Below are positions 1 to 11,535 of a stretch of 64,000 nucleotides of DNA, piece by piece. The DNA comes from Hygrophila difformis (lineage: Eukaryota > Streptophyta > Magnoliopsida > Lamiales > Acanthaceae), in NCBI GenBank assembly GCA_030278955.1, contig JAOANR010000014.1, forward strand, positions 31,075,453 through 31,139,452, in the 5' to 3' direction. Every line of letters starts with the position of its first letter. Positions within the stretch are counted from its first letter, which is position 1. A program made the translations under genes and the position numbers. Under the pieces are notes generated by a model. It saw only the letters and a list, made by a program, of their open reading frames with translations. It searched no databases and was not told where the DNA came from.

Positions 1-1028
1 GTTTTTTATTTTCATATTTATCTCTTCCCTAATTTCATCCAATTATATTTGCAGGCTCCCATTAAATTTATATTTCAATCCGTATGATCATTAAAATTTG
101 TAGAAAAAAAATTATAATTGATGGGTACTCCATAATCATACATAGACGCCTGATGGTGATGTATTATTATAAACGTGATGTAAATTAACAAAATGGCTGC
201 TCTTAGGGGTATAGACAATTAAAATGATGGTAGATCCATAATATCATATCATATTGGTATAAACTTGAACTGGCCGGGGTGGCTAAAAATGATGCAGAGG
301 CCTTGAATAGATTTAGAGAAAGGGGATGTGAATCTATTATAGAAATTAGTGATTCCAAAATAATTATTAAAGTGAACAAAATGTAATGTTAAAAGAATGA
401 TGTCCAAGCATTTTAATAAAAAAAATGTAATAAGAAATAAAACTTAATTATATTGAACATACAAACTATATATCTAAAGCCAAAGAACACACAAACTATA
501 TATCTAAACACCACATGGATTATATTGACCATCAAATCCACATTTCATTTTAAGTACTGACCTCTTCTTCAAAAGATGAATTGAGTTTCAATGAGGAGAT
601 GGAGTTGAGGAGGAGAAATGAAATGGAGGGTGTTGAGGAGGAAGATACTGATCAATTATTGAAGGAGATGATACGGGTGTTGAGGAGGACAAATGAAATG
701 GAGATTTCTCCTACAAAATGAAATGGAGGACAAATGTACAGGCACTCATGTGAACTACACAGGCACTTTATTTCATTCATTTGTCCTCTCTTCTATTGTC
801 TTCTTGCACTGCATCTCCTGTGAAGAATAGAGTGTAAGCACATGTCCCTGCATCTCCTGCATGCAGTACACTTGCATGCCATTAACAGTGTACGCACAGT
901 GTCCTCATTTGTACTCTTGCATGCTATGCACAGTGCAAAATCGCACTGTTCATTAATTTTTTCTTTTTTTAACCTACCTATTCGCCTGTTCACCAGGCGA
1001 TTTGCAATGTTTATATTTTTTTTTTTAC
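1..1028. other. AT-rich intergenic DNA, nothing recognised
   Basis: This stretch is AT-rich with short purine-rich runs (about 585-730, repeated variants of GGAGATGGAGTTGAGGAGG) and a short stretch with repeated CTGCATCTCCTG (about 805-870). The reading frames here are short, overlap on both strands and match no family I know. I see no RNA gene or terminal repeats of a mobile element. Confidence 0.6.
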
Positions 1029-1447
1029 AAGTCGATTTGATATTCGATCAAAACTCGATTAAATCATTAAATTTGAAATACTTTTAAAAAAATATTAGAC
1101 AAAACATAAGCTTTATCAAGCCTAACAAACTTATATTTTATAGCATAATAAGCAAAACTGTCAATTTAAATTTAAATTATATACTATCTAGCCTAGTTAA
1201 ATTCGAGCTACAACTTTATAAATTTTGTTACAGTACATGTTTGAATTACACTGTTCAGGATCGAAATACACTCAATAATCACCCCTAAGCCACATTCTTA
1301 ATGTACTTTACCCCATCCTAACTATCGTCAATCATATTCTGATTTTAATGGTCCATATTGAGTTGAGGTTAAAATAGTAAAAATATGTCATTTTTTCTCT
1401 GGCATTTTCTGCGACAGCTCGAGCTTTTCGGTCACCATTTCGTGACC

Positions 1448-2492
1448 GAGGGAATAACTAAATTAGGCCATCAAAAGGCAACTCTTCTGCTTTTAGGCCA
1501 CACTTTTTTTATTATCTATTATTGGGCCATGAGAAGCAAAACGGGCCAGATTTTAAGTAATTTTGCCGGATTAAAACAATGAGTGGGCCGCGTGCACATC
1601 AACCGCTTATATTGTCTGGAATTGTTGTAAAAAACGTGTTTTAAGCAACACGTTTCTTCATTTATTGGCTTTTTTTACTGAGGAATGAAAGGTAAAATAC
1701 TTGGAAGTGAACGAATCAAAACAAACAATAAGAACATTAGGAGACAAAATTAATCCAGATTACATACTACTCCAAGAACAACCAAACCGAAATACTCTTA
1801 AACTAGCAAATAAATTCCAGTAATCATTACTCTCACCTAAGCTGGGCGCAATCGCTCATTGACAAAAATCCAAAAGAAAAAAAAAATCCAAAATCCAAAA
1901 TCTTTCCAAATCTGATAAAACCGAATCAATCTTTCCTCAAGCAACTGAAAATCGAAGTTTTATGCCATCAATTCCGAACATTTCATCAAAGCTACCATCT
2001 CATTATGCCCGCAGTCACTTACCTTCCGGCAGCAGTAGAACCTTCTTCCAGCATCGGGTGCCTTCCAACATGTCCTCAGTCAGGCTCGACAACCGCATAA
2101 ACAATTTTTGATTGGTAACCCGTACCAGTTTTCCCCATTGTTAGATGATTCCGAGCTCGCCATTGCTCTTCTGACCTAGTTGATACTCGATTTTGTTCGC
2201 TCCACAAGTTTCTCGTTCTGCTCGCCTCCTATTAAGAATGAGGAACCTTTAACCTATGTTAAGTATCCACAAGTTAAAAGACACGGTGAAAAATTATATG
2301 GGTGAGTTTTTTCAACGGCGCGTGAGTCCATAAGCGGTTGATGTGCACTCGGCCCACTCATTGTTTTAATCCGGCAAAATTACTTAAAATCTGGCCCGTT
2401 TTGCTTCTCATGGCCCAATAATGGATAATAAAAAAAGTGTGGCCTAAAAGCAGAAGAGTTGCCTTTTGATGGCCCAATTTAGTTATTCCCTC
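1448..2492. mobile_element. Mutator-like element (non-autonomous MULE), copy 1
   Basis: The ends are long terminal inverted repeats of about 160 bp. The left one (1448-1606) starts GAGGGAATAACTAAATT and the right one (about 2325-2492) is its reverse complement. The element is flanked by a perfect 10-bp target duplication, TTTCGTGACC, at 1438-1447 and 2493-2502. Long inverted repeats and 9-10-bp duplications are typical of Mutator-like elements. It is 1045 bp long and has no transposase, so it needs one supplied in trans. It carries a GRF zinc-finger coding fragment on the minus strand. Confidence 0.88.
1960..2163 (-). pseudogene. GRF zinc-finger fragment in MULE copy 1 (interrupted)
   Basis: This is the counterpart of the 67-residue frame at 25554-25757. 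The Cys-rich core (CLCG...) is still readable. However, an Arg codon following the core has become TGA (near 2085), so the frame is broken. GRF zinc fingers are small Cys-rich nucleic-acid-binding modules and are common in plant MULE cargo. The fragment lies between the MULE inverted repeats, so it is transposon cargo and not a host gene. Confidence 0.6.
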
Positions 2493-2795
2493 TTTCGTGA
2501 CCCATATTCTCGGTTGCGAGTTCTGAAGCCCCTCCCATGCAGTCTCTCTCTCACTCTCTCTCTCACTCTCTCTCTCAATTAACTAAATTATGTCATTACC
2601 GATATCTCAGTAAATAATTAAATTTTAAATAGAAAAACCAATACAAATACACACTCACACACACAAAAAAAAGCATAAATAAATATATGGCTTCGTAACG
2701 CACTATTTATATTTAAATGCCTTAACCCTCTTATCTAAGTACTAGTGGGAAAACTGTGCGATGCACAACGTAAAAAAGACATACAACTGCCCATG

Positions 2796-3697
2796 TACCA
2801 CATGATATCATTTCCGATAGAGACAGTAGATTTGTCTCTCATTTCTGGACAGAGTTACAAAAAGCTCTGGGTACTCAAATCAAAATGAGCACCGCATTCC
2901 ACCCGATGACGGATGGACAAACCGAGAGGACAATTCAAACACTAGAAGACATGCTAAGGGCATGCGTGTTGGAATTCAAAGGGAATTGGGAATCTCATTT
3001 ACCCTTAATTGAGTTCTCCTATAATAATAGCTACCATGCTAGCATCGTCATGGCACCTTTCGAGGCGTTGTATGGACGGAAGTGGCGAAGCCCGTTGAGC
3101 TGGGAAGAAAACGATAAGTCAGTGGTAGTGGGACCACAACTTATCGAAGACATGGCTCAACAAATCAAAGTGATTCAAGGGAAAATGAAAGCCGCTCAAG
3201 ACCGTCAAAAGAGTTATGCCGACGTGAGACGACGAGACCTAGAATTTCAAGTGGGAGATAGAGTCATGCTAAAGATATCACCCATGAAGGGGGTGATGCG
3301 CTTTGGCAAACGAGGAAAGTTAATTCCTCGATATATAGGACCTTACGAAATTCTAGAACGAGTCGGAACTCTAGCTTACCGACTGGCTTTACCGCCGCAA
3401 TTAGATCGAGTTCATAATGTCTTCCATGTCTCACAACTAAAGAAGTATGTGCCGGACCCGACACATGTACTTCAACCGGAGATAATTGAGCTCGACGAAG
3501 ATTTGACTTATGAAGAAGTCCCAGTGCGTATTCTCGACACTAAGGAACGAGTAACGAGGAGCAAAACCGTCAAAATGATCAAGGTTCTTTGGTCGAACCA
3601 CGAAAGTGAGACGACAACTTGGGAAGTAGAATCCGACATGAGAGAACGCTACCCGACATTGTTCCAAACCGATACCGACACAGTTATGGGGACATAA
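2796..3697 (+). pseudogene. Chromovirus A: truncated integrase and chromodomain-like tail
   Basis: This is the C-terminal part of a Ty3/gypsy polyprotein. The frame enters at the duplicated-segment junction and reads integrase core sequence ([12 protein letters not shown], then [15 protein letters not shown]). It then has the GPY/F-type region ([14 protein letters not shown]) and ends in a chromodomain-like tail ([19 protein letters not shown], then MRERYPTLF). Everything upstream (gag, protease, RT, RNase H, integrase zinc finger) is absent, cut at 2796. It is very close to element B over the shared part. It is open to its natural stop but cannot be autonomous. The clade is probably Tekay/Del, judged from the tail. 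Confidence 0.9.
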
Positions 3698-3907
3698 CTG
3701 CAATCTTAAGGGGGAGAGGATGTCATACCCCACCTATTTTACGTGCATCTTTGTAAACTTTTGAACTACGTTATGGCTTGATCCCTTCACCGGGTACGTA
3801 GGCAGCTTAGAAGTCTTAATTCTAACTTCAGTCACAAAATAATAAAATACCCGAGAAAAGCCGAAACACAACTTCGAGGACGAAGTTGATTCTTAAGGAG
3901 GGTAGAC
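3698..3907 (+). promoter_or_regulatory. Chromovirus A 3' region: two polypurine tracts and a stem-loop
   Basis: A first purine tract, AAGGGGGAGAGGATG, lies right after the pol stop (about 3709-3723). A second (AAGGAGGG, about 3894-3901) sits just before the 3' LTR. Between them, at 3869-3888, is a perfect 8-bp stem with an AGGA loop (CAACTTCG/CGAAGTTG). The same arrangement occurs in elements B and F. The second tract is the expected primer for plus-strand DNA synthesis. Confidence 0.75.
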
Positions 3908-6506
3908 TGTAATACCCGAGAATTTTACAACATAAATAAATATAATAAATACAATAAATAAATAAATGAATATAATAAATAAATAAATAAGCAAATAAAT
4001 CAATAAATACATTAAATAAATAAATATAGAAGAAATGAGAAATGAAATTAATTAAAAGAGATTTAATTAAACAAAAGAAATTCAAATTAAATAAAGTTAA
4101 ATAAGTCGTTACACGGGTATCCGATATAAATGAACTCGAGAATTCGAAACCAAAAAGTAACATTTGATCCGAAAGAAATAACGACACGAAATAGGAACCC
4201 GAAGAGAGTCCGGAAATTGGAATCCGAGAGCATAGAGGGATAGAAACCCGAAAGAGAGGCGGAAAAGCACGACGGATCGCACGACCCGCCCGGACCGAAG
4301 TCCAGGCGTAAGTCGCGCACTGGCCGCGCGGGTTTTAGGCGAAAGGCACGCCAACCCTGCGCCAACACGCAGATTCGCCCGTTGCACGAATCTCTTGCCC
4401 GAACGCGGATTTTTCAACTTTCGGTTGAACGTCTCTCGACTCAAGACCCTTAGGGTCAGATTTTGGATGACCTAGGACTTAGCTATCTATAAATAAACCC
4501 CCTCGGAGACCCTAAACCCTTTTCAAAACCCTACGACACTCTCTAAACACAAACGTAGTAATCCCGGAGCCAACGGAGGCACCAAGAGACCAAGGCAGCA
4601 GCTTTTGGACGAGAATCAAAGGATCTCCGACGTGTGGTAAGTTCTAGTCCATCAGATTCTTCTTAGTTTAAATCCGAAAACGGATTCTAACCCCGTCTCT
4701 TTCCTTTCTACACCTCGAATTGGATTTAGAACGTAGAACCCGACGAACAGAGAGGAGAAACGGTGAGCTGGAAGCCACGCCTTCGAAATAGACATCCGGA
4801 CGTTCACAAATCAGTAAGTTAACTCTTACATGGTTTTGGGAGGAATTAAAACGTTCGAAACTAAAAGATTTAACAAGAAACTGTAAACCTGCCAACTTAT
4901 GTTTTCTACCGATGCAACAGATTTGATGGATTTTTCCGAACCTTAAAAATACTTCAAACGGAAAAACTTAAAACACAAAAAACGTTCCTAAGGCTTAGAT
5001 CTATCTACTGTAAAATTTTCAGAATTTTTAGAGACGATTGATATGTGAAAACCAACCGAAACCGAACTGCTTGAATCTAGATCTTGAAATTCTTGACAGA
5101 ACTTAGGTCTGATCGTGATCACGTTTTTGACATAGGTTCCAGACCGATTTAGATCTTTGGCCGAACATGAAAGTTGTAGATAATTGTCTTAAGATGATCT
5201 CTGTAAGATTTCATCAAATTTGGAGTTGAATTGCTATGGTAGAATTCGAAATCTTTAAACTGTGACATAGGAAATTCGGACAGAATTACGCTTCTGTGAA
5301 AATTGGTGTTTTTGAGCTATTTCGGTATCTCGGATTGAAAAAGTTAAAACACGAAAGTTGTAGATCTCGACGTTTCTGAGTCAGTTGTGAAATTAAATCT
5401 GATTTTAGACGAATTTTAGAGTAAACTGTGGTTTACCGGAAATCAATTCTTGAAATTTTGTTGAAACATGGAGTTAACCTTTAGGGTTGAAATAAATTGA
5501 AATATTGTTTTCAAATAAATAAAATTTAAATCAGATTTTTGAAAATTAAATCCCCTTACAAACTTGATAAATTAAAATTAGGGGTGAGTGCTCTGCAGGG
5601 TGCCCCCTAACGATTCACTTCGTGCCTTAATGGACGATGGTGACACCGCGCGCTAAACTTGAGATATGATATTGCCAAAACGGCGAAATATAGAGCCTAC
5701 ACTCGCGAGAATATCCACATGGGTTTCCCGAGGCTCCGGAGTGGTACTGGGTATGGCTGATACGGTTGCGGCCGCCGGACTACCGGCTAAACTTGTTGAC
5801 ATCGCGATGCTATCGTGAAACTTTTAAATACCGAATCTGGGATGTAATGGGGATATTAAATTAAATTAAATTAGATTAAATTATGCTTGTTGTCCAATTA
5901 AATTACTTAAATGCTTTATTTAAATTATGGCTTTTATTTTAATTCATGCGAGATGTGTTGTTAAATAAAGCTCTGAAATGAATTATGCTATTGGATAGTT
6001 GATTAGATTAAATTGAATATTATGCTATTATCATGCTTTTATTTAATTATTAAAATTAATGGCTTTTAAACCCTATGATCATGCATGTGTTAACTTACTC
6101 AGCAAGTTGTGCTGACCAAACCATTTTTATTCTCTTTTCTTACAGAATATGTAGAGTGAACATGAGCACTTCATACATGGGAACTTATCTTTTGGGGAAA
6201 AACATTATTTTGTTTTTAAATTCGTACTTTAGACTATATTATGAACGGGCCTGTTTAACCCGTGTTTTGGCCATGTCGGCCCTATTTACATTTTCCGCTG
6301 CAATACGATACTTAAATATTATTTCCGCTGCGCTATGATATTATTATTTTCGAACTATATTGTATGGGCTGTTTGAATGCTTTAAATGTTTTAAATACTG
6401 CAATACCTAGCCTTGCATCTCTTTAGTAAGCCGGAGAAACCGTGTCTTACTAGGGAGGTGTGGCAGTGACACCCCGACCCGCGTTATCAAAAACCGGGGT
6501 GTTACA
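3908..6506 (+). mobile_element. Chromovirus A 3' LTR
   Basis: The LTR is 2599 bp, starts TGTAATACCCGAG and ends GGGGTGTTACA. It is homologous along its length to the LTRs of element B. It has a TATA box (TATAAATA, 4488-4495) and, a few bases downstream, a telo-box-like CCCTAAACCC. The conserved NotI-containing core (GCGGCCGCCGG) is near 5770, and the terminal region shared with the other gypsy LTRs is near 6410-6506. It is followed by AAAGA of the copia C leader, the probable half of a target duplication whose other half is lost. Confidence 0.92.
4488..4495 (+). promoter_or_regulatory. TATA box in chromovirus A LTR
   Basis: TATAAATA lies mid-LTR and is followed within about 20 bases by a telo-box-like CCCTAAACCC. 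The element B LTRs have TATAAATA at the equivalent place. This is the likely transcription start region of the element. Confidence 0.6.
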
Positions 6507-6768
6507 AAAGAATACGGCTCTATAAACTAATATACTCCTCAAACAACAAGACAGGCAGTAAATCAGAAGGAAAATCAAGTTCCACCAATTAATAGAAGTA
6601 CATCTCTGTCAACATCCGTTTAACATAGAACCAAAATTGCTTACGTATTTCGTAGCCAAAACTGCAAGGATTTACTAAACTAAAATGCCGGAAACAAAAA
6701 TAACGCCGTATCGTACCAAATCTCAATTACGGAACGAGGTAGAGGCAAATACTTGCTCTGATACCAAA
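6507..6768 (-). mobile_element. Copia C family: 5' leader and primer site of a second, tandem copy
   Basis: On the minus strand this reads as primer-binding site TGGTATCAGAGC (6755-6766, initiator Met tRNA type) followed by untranslated leader. It closely matches 12448-12709. Because it lies outside the 3' LTR of element C, the LTR at 6769-7230 must once have been shared between two internal regions. The leader is cut at 6507 by the chromovirus A LTR. Confidence 0.85.
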
Positions 6769-7230
6769 TGTAAAATGCTAAGGCAGATCCAGTTACTCAT
6801 ACCAATTACAATCGGATCTGTACGGCGAAAGGGGAAGATTAACTTACCTCCAGCCATTGCTCCTTGTTTATAAATCTCCAACAATCTCCAAAACCAGTGA
6901 ATACTCTTGTAGGCTTTTCCCAATCCTTCTTCTCTAAATTGATGGTGTTAACTGAATTATTTTACTGAAACTAGAGAAGTGGAATGAGGAAGCTAAATGA
7001 GCCCTTAAGGTTTCTTATATAGTATAAAACTCCTCCCATCAAGGAGTTCCAAAAATGCTGTTGTGAGAGTGGGAATGGGTCAAATGGACCATAATAATTG
7101 ACCCATTACCAAATTAATAAATTAATGGACCATAATAATTGACCCATTACCTAATTAATAAATTAAATGGACCATAGGAATTGACCCATTACCTAATTAA
7201 TAAATTAAATGGACCACTTTAAGACTTACA
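6769..7230 (-). mobile_element. Copia C 3' LTR (462 bp)
   Basis: Read on the minus strand it starts TGTAAGTCTTAAAG directly after the polypurine tract AAGTGGGAGAA and ends GCATTTTACA directly before a primer-binding site. Short AT-rich direct repeats (GGACCATA..AATTGACCCATTACC, three copies at 7080-7215) lie in its first part. Confidence 0.9.
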
Positions 7231-7502
7231 TTCTCCCACTTGGTCCATTTACCACACAATTAAATGTATGAGAAATAGATATAAGAATCATAGTGATAGG
7301 TCCTCAATGTGAGTATTATCTTCTATATATTACAATACATCCAGTCTCCTAAAATAGGCTCATAACTTAATGAATAAACCCCATGTTCATTCTAGATCAA
7401 TACTGAAAGTTATTTCTCAAAATATAAATTAAATGTGCACAAATGAATGAGAAATAAACAAACTTAAATAGAGTTTTGACAATACAATGAATGTGAACAT
7501 CA
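7231..7502 (-). promoter_or_regulatory. Copia C polypurine tract and 3' untranslated region
   Basis: The sequence next to the LTR reads AAGTGGGAGAA on the minus strand, a typical copia polypurine tract. The rest, up to the pol stop codon, is AT-rich and non-coding. Confidence 0.75.
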
Positions 7503-8774
7503 TTAAATGGAACCAAGTCCCATAAGTGCTACATGATCCTTGAATTTCTTTGGCGGCATGCCTTTAGTCAAGGAATCAGCAATCATTAAATCAGTGTTAA
7601 TATGTTCTATGACCACTTTATTCGCTTTAACACGTTCCTTTATGGCCAAGTACTTGACGTCGATGTGTTTACTTCGACTCCCAATTTTGTTATTATTGGC
7701 CATAAACACTGCAGCAGAATTATCACAATGTATCTTAAGTGGTCTAGAAATGGAATCCATGACTCTAAGACCAGATATAAAACTCTTCAACCAAACACCA
7801 TGCGATGTAGCCTCAAAACAGGAAACAAACTCAGCCTCCATAGTTGAAGTAGCAGTTAATGACTGCTTGGCACTTCTCCAAGACACAGCTCCACCAGCTA
7901 ACATGAAAATGTAACCAGATGTGGATTTTCTGGTGTCAATGCATCCGGCAAAGTCTGAATCAGAATAACCAATCACTTCCAAATTATCGGTTCTTTTGTA
8001 CATGAGCATGTATCTCTTTGTCCCTTGAAGATATCTCATAACCTTCTTTGCAGCTCTCCAGTGGTCAATTCTTGGATTACTCTGATATCTTCCCAAAACT
8101 CCAACTGCAAATGCAATGTCAGGTCTGGTGCAAACCTGAGCATACATTAGACTTCCTACAGCTGAAGCATATGGGATATTCTTCATGGGTTCTCTCTCAA
8201 GATCATTTTTAGGGCATTCGCTTAATTCAAATTTATCACCCTTCACAATAGGAGCTACACTCGGTGAACAATCCTTCATATTAAATCTCTCTAAAACTTT
8301 GTTGATATATGTCTCTTGGGACAATCCCAAAATCCCTTGAGACCTTTCTCTATGGATCTTAATGCCAATGACAAAAGATGTCTCACCTAAGTCTTTCATA
8401 TCAAAATTGTTTGAGAGAAATTGTTTCACCTCATATAGCATACTCTTATCATTTGTAGCAAGCAAAATATCATCCACATATAAAACAAGGAAACAAATCT
8501 TGCTCCCACTAACCTTCAGGTATATACATTGATCCATGACATTTTCTTCAAAGCCAAATGAAGATATAATTTCATGGAATTTAAAATACCATTGGCGGGC
8601 CTGTTTCAAACCGTATATGGATTTCTTAAGCTTACAAACTAAATGCTCACCTTTATCAGAGAAGAATCCTTCAGGTTGTTTCATATAAACCTCTTCTTCT
8701 AAATTACCATTGAGGAAAGCTGTTTTCACATCCATCTGATGTAGCTCATAATCAAAGTGAGCTACTAATGCCAT
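7503..8774 (-). pseudogene. Copia C reverse transcriptase and RNase H
   Basis: This is the C-terminal part of the copia polyprotein and copies RNA into DNA. In order it has the RT palm (FLNGNLEEEVYMKQPEG, then YGLKQAR), the catalytic LVLYVDDILLA, the LGLSQ region, and a complete copia RNase H (YSDSDFAGC, STMEAEFVSC, IHCDNSAAV, HIDVKY). The frame ends ...HVALMGLGSI then stop, the natural end. Upstream the same frame continues past a TAA near 8841 into the preceding part, where a Gln is usual after KGFT. That stop separates the first RT residues from the palm. Confidence 0.9.
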
Positions 8775-8840
8775 GATGATTCTTAATGAATCTTTCTTTG
8801 ATACATGAGAAAATGTCTCCTTGTAATCGATTCCTTCTTT

Positions 8841-9896
8841 TTAAGTAAACCCTTTGGCTACAAGTCGTGCTTTATGTCTTTCAATGTTGCCAAGTGAGTC
8901 TTTCTTGGTTTTAAAGACCCACCTACATCCAATGGGTTTTACACCATTGGGCAACTCGATAAGATCCCAAACTTGATTAGAAGCCATAGAATCCATCTCT
9001 TCCATCATAGCTTTATGCCATGAATTTGATTCCTTAGAATTCATGGCTTGCGAAAACGTTTCAGGATCATTTTCAGCTCCAATGTTATAATCCGATTCTT
9101 GTAGATATACTTCATAATCACTAGGAATTGTTGTTCTCCTAACCCTATTAGACCTTCTTAATATTGTTACATCATCCTGCCGAGGAACATGTCCTCCAGA
9201 TATAACTTGATCTACGGGGTTATTTTCAACAGCTTGTGGAGTTTCAATAGTTGGTTGTCTAATGCCCTTTGAAGCTGAAGGGGCATGTAAGACTAACAGT
9301 CTATCAGTTGGCTCAGGGGGTTGAGCTTCATAGTGATCTTTTTTAGAATTAATGTCTTGAAAAGAATCACTCCCACTAGCCAAGTCATTCTCAAGAAATT
9401 TGGCATTTCTTGATTCCACAATCCTAGTACTGTGAGAAGGACAATAAAACCTATAACCCTTAGACTTTTCTGCATACCCAATGAAAAATCCACTAAGGGT
9501 CCTAGGATCAAGCTTCTTTTCTTGTGGATTATAAATTCTTACTTCAGAAGGACATCCCCAAACGCGTAAATGTCTCAAACTAGGTTTCCAACCCTTGAAT
9601 AACTCAAAAGGTGTCTTACAGACAGCCTTGGTTGGAACCCTGTTTAATATATACACAGCCGTCTTTAGTGCTTCAGTCCACAAAAATTGAGGAAGTTTAG
9701 TGTTACTCCTCATACTTCTCACCATGTCCATTAATGTCTGATTTCTTCTTTCTGCTACACCATTCTGGTCCGGAGAACCAGGCATAGTGTATTGGGCAAC
9801 AATCCCATTTTCTTGAAGAACTTTCGCAAATGGACCTAAAGCTTGTCCACTCTTGGTATATCTCCCATAATATTCACCACCTCTATCTGATCTCAC
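8841..9896 (-). pseudogene. Copia C integrase C-terminal half and start of RT
   Basis: The frame contains the second and third parts of the integrase catalytic triad ([12 protein letters not shown] with Asp, GVAERRNQT with Glu) and the copia GKGY-type C-terminal region (LRVWGCPSEVRIYNPQEKK, FFIGYAEKSKGYRFY). A low-complexity linker follows, then the first RT block (GVKPIGCRWVFKTKKDSLGN). It is bounded by stops at both ends. The one at about 9913 (TAA within EVE*QC) splits the integrase and the one at 8841 splits RT. It belongs to the same polyprotein as its neighbours and is not a separate gene. Confidence 0.88.
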
Positions 9897-9920
9897 AATC
9901 TTAATTTGTTTCTCACATTG

Positions 9921-10784
9921 TTACTCTACTTCAGCTTTAAAAACATTAAATGCATTTAAAGCTTCATCTTTAGAACGAAGCAAGTAGAGATACATGTAAC
10001 GTGAGTAATCATCGATGAAGGTGATGAAATATTTCGGATCATTTGCATCCATGTCCGGACAACAAATATCTGTATGAATGATTTCTAAAAGGTTCGAACT
10101 CCTCTTAGCACCACTTTTGGACTTGTTTGTTTGCTTTCCCTTAATGCAATTTACACAAGTCCCAAAATCAGTAAAGTCCAATGTACTAAGTACATTTTCA
10201 TTTACTAATCGCTTAATTCTCTCCACAGAGATATGTCCTAATCTGCGGTGCCATAACATAGAAGAATTCTCATTCACAATACACCTTTTCAAACCAGTAG
10301 TAACATGCATAGAATCATAAGCAGTGTCGTTTTTTAATTTAATAAAATACAGTCCATCAGAAAGTTCTCCAAAACCGACAGTTTGAGCTTTATTCAACAA
10401 TGTAAAATCAGAGTCTGAAAAATTAAAGCAAAAGCCCAGAGGTGCAAGTCTAGAAACAGAAATTAAATTCTTGCTGAAACTAGGAACATAGAAAGTATTT
10501 TCTAAAATCAAATTAAAACCACTGCTCAAAACTAAAGTGCATGTTCCAATAGCCTCCACATGTGAACTCATCTTGCTTCCCGAATAGATGCATTGTTCAC
10601 TACCCACTGGCTTCCTTAGGTTTCGCATACCCTGCAAGGTATTAGAAACATGGATTGTAGAACCAGAATCAATCCACCATGTATTATGATTAACACTAAC
10701 CATATTAGATTCATAACAGACTAAAGTGAAAAGATTACCTTTCTTTTCCATCCAGCTTTTGAACTTTAAGCAGTCCTTCTTCAT
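9921..10784 (-). pseudogene. Copia C protease and integrase N-terminal half
   Basis: The frame starts within the zinc knuckle region (GHMKKDC). It continues with the aspartic protease (WWIDSGSTIHV, with the DSG catalytic triplet), the GAG-pre-integrase segment (LWHRRLGHISVERIKRLV, then CVNCIKGK, giving the HHCC zinc site) and the first integrase Asp (IHTDICC). The frame is interrupted at both ends by stop codons and not by frameshifts. Confidence 0.88.
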
Positions 10785-11535
10785 GTGTCCCTTCTTTTTA
10801 CAGAAAAAACACTTGGACTCCTTTTTAACGTCTGGCTTAATAGGAATCTTTCCCTTATTTGCTTATCTTTCTTTCTTGAACTTACTAGAAGTAGTAAAGT
10901 TCACACTTTCAATCCTTTCACCCTCTTCCAAAAGCAACCTCTCCTCTTCTTGCACACACATGGTCCTCAATTCATTAAGAGACCACTTTTCCTTATGTGT
11001 GTTATAAGAGATCTTAAAAGGAGCATATTGATGAGGTAAAGTGCATAAAATGTAGTGCACCACAAAGGATTCAGACATGGTTACCTCCAAATTGTTCAAT
11101 TGAGCCACAATGTCCCTTATTCGCATGATATGTTCACGCACTCCCTTAATGGTTGTGAGCTTCAATGAAGTAAACTGCATAATAAGGGTGCTAGCAAGGG
11201 ACTTATCGGACTTAACAAACTGTTCAGCAATAGCTTTCAGTAAGTCCTTGACATTGTCATGCTTCTCAATTGAACCCCGTATCCCAGCAGAGATATTGGT
11301 ATTTATGAAAGAAACGGAAAGACGGTTAGATCTCTCCCACTTTTCATAAAGATCAACAGCATCTGGAGTGCTGGTTTCAGTAATAGCGGGTGGTTCATCT
11401 TTCCTAATAGCATAGTCAATGTCCATCCAGCCCAAATGAAGCAAAATACGCTCTCTCCATATCTTGTAATTGTCACCATTAAGTTCAGGAATCCCACATT
11501 TAATATCAGAAATAGCAACTGATTGGGAAACTGCA
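10785..11535 (-). pseudogene. Copia C gag with UBN2-type domain and zinc knuckle
   Basis: The coding signal starts near 11530 (IPELNGDNYKIWRER), typical of the N-terminus of copia gag. It runs through a UBN2-type capsid region (VKDLLKAIAEQFVKSDK, LTTIKGVREHIMRIRD, HYILCTLPHQYAPF). After a TAA at about 10863 it continues in the same frame into a CX2CX4HX4C knuckle (CFFCKKKGHMKKDC). No start Met lies in frame upstream, and an in-frame stop is met first. The start is therefore lost or supplied by an upstream exon. Confidence 0.82.

Larger units (their letters stand above)
1029..2795. repeat. 1.77 kb duplicated segment, copy 1
   Basis: This segment is almost base-for-base identical to 24622-26391, in the same orientation. 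It consists of about 400 bp of left flank, a complete Mutator-like element, a right flank with a CT-rich microsatellite (about 2540-2577), and the first 54 bp of a Helitron-like 3' end (from 2742). The identity stops abruptly at 2795, where chromovirus A integrase sequence begins. In copy 2 the same point runs on into the gene-fragment block. Differences between copies are a few substitutions and A-run lengths. Confidence 0.93.
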
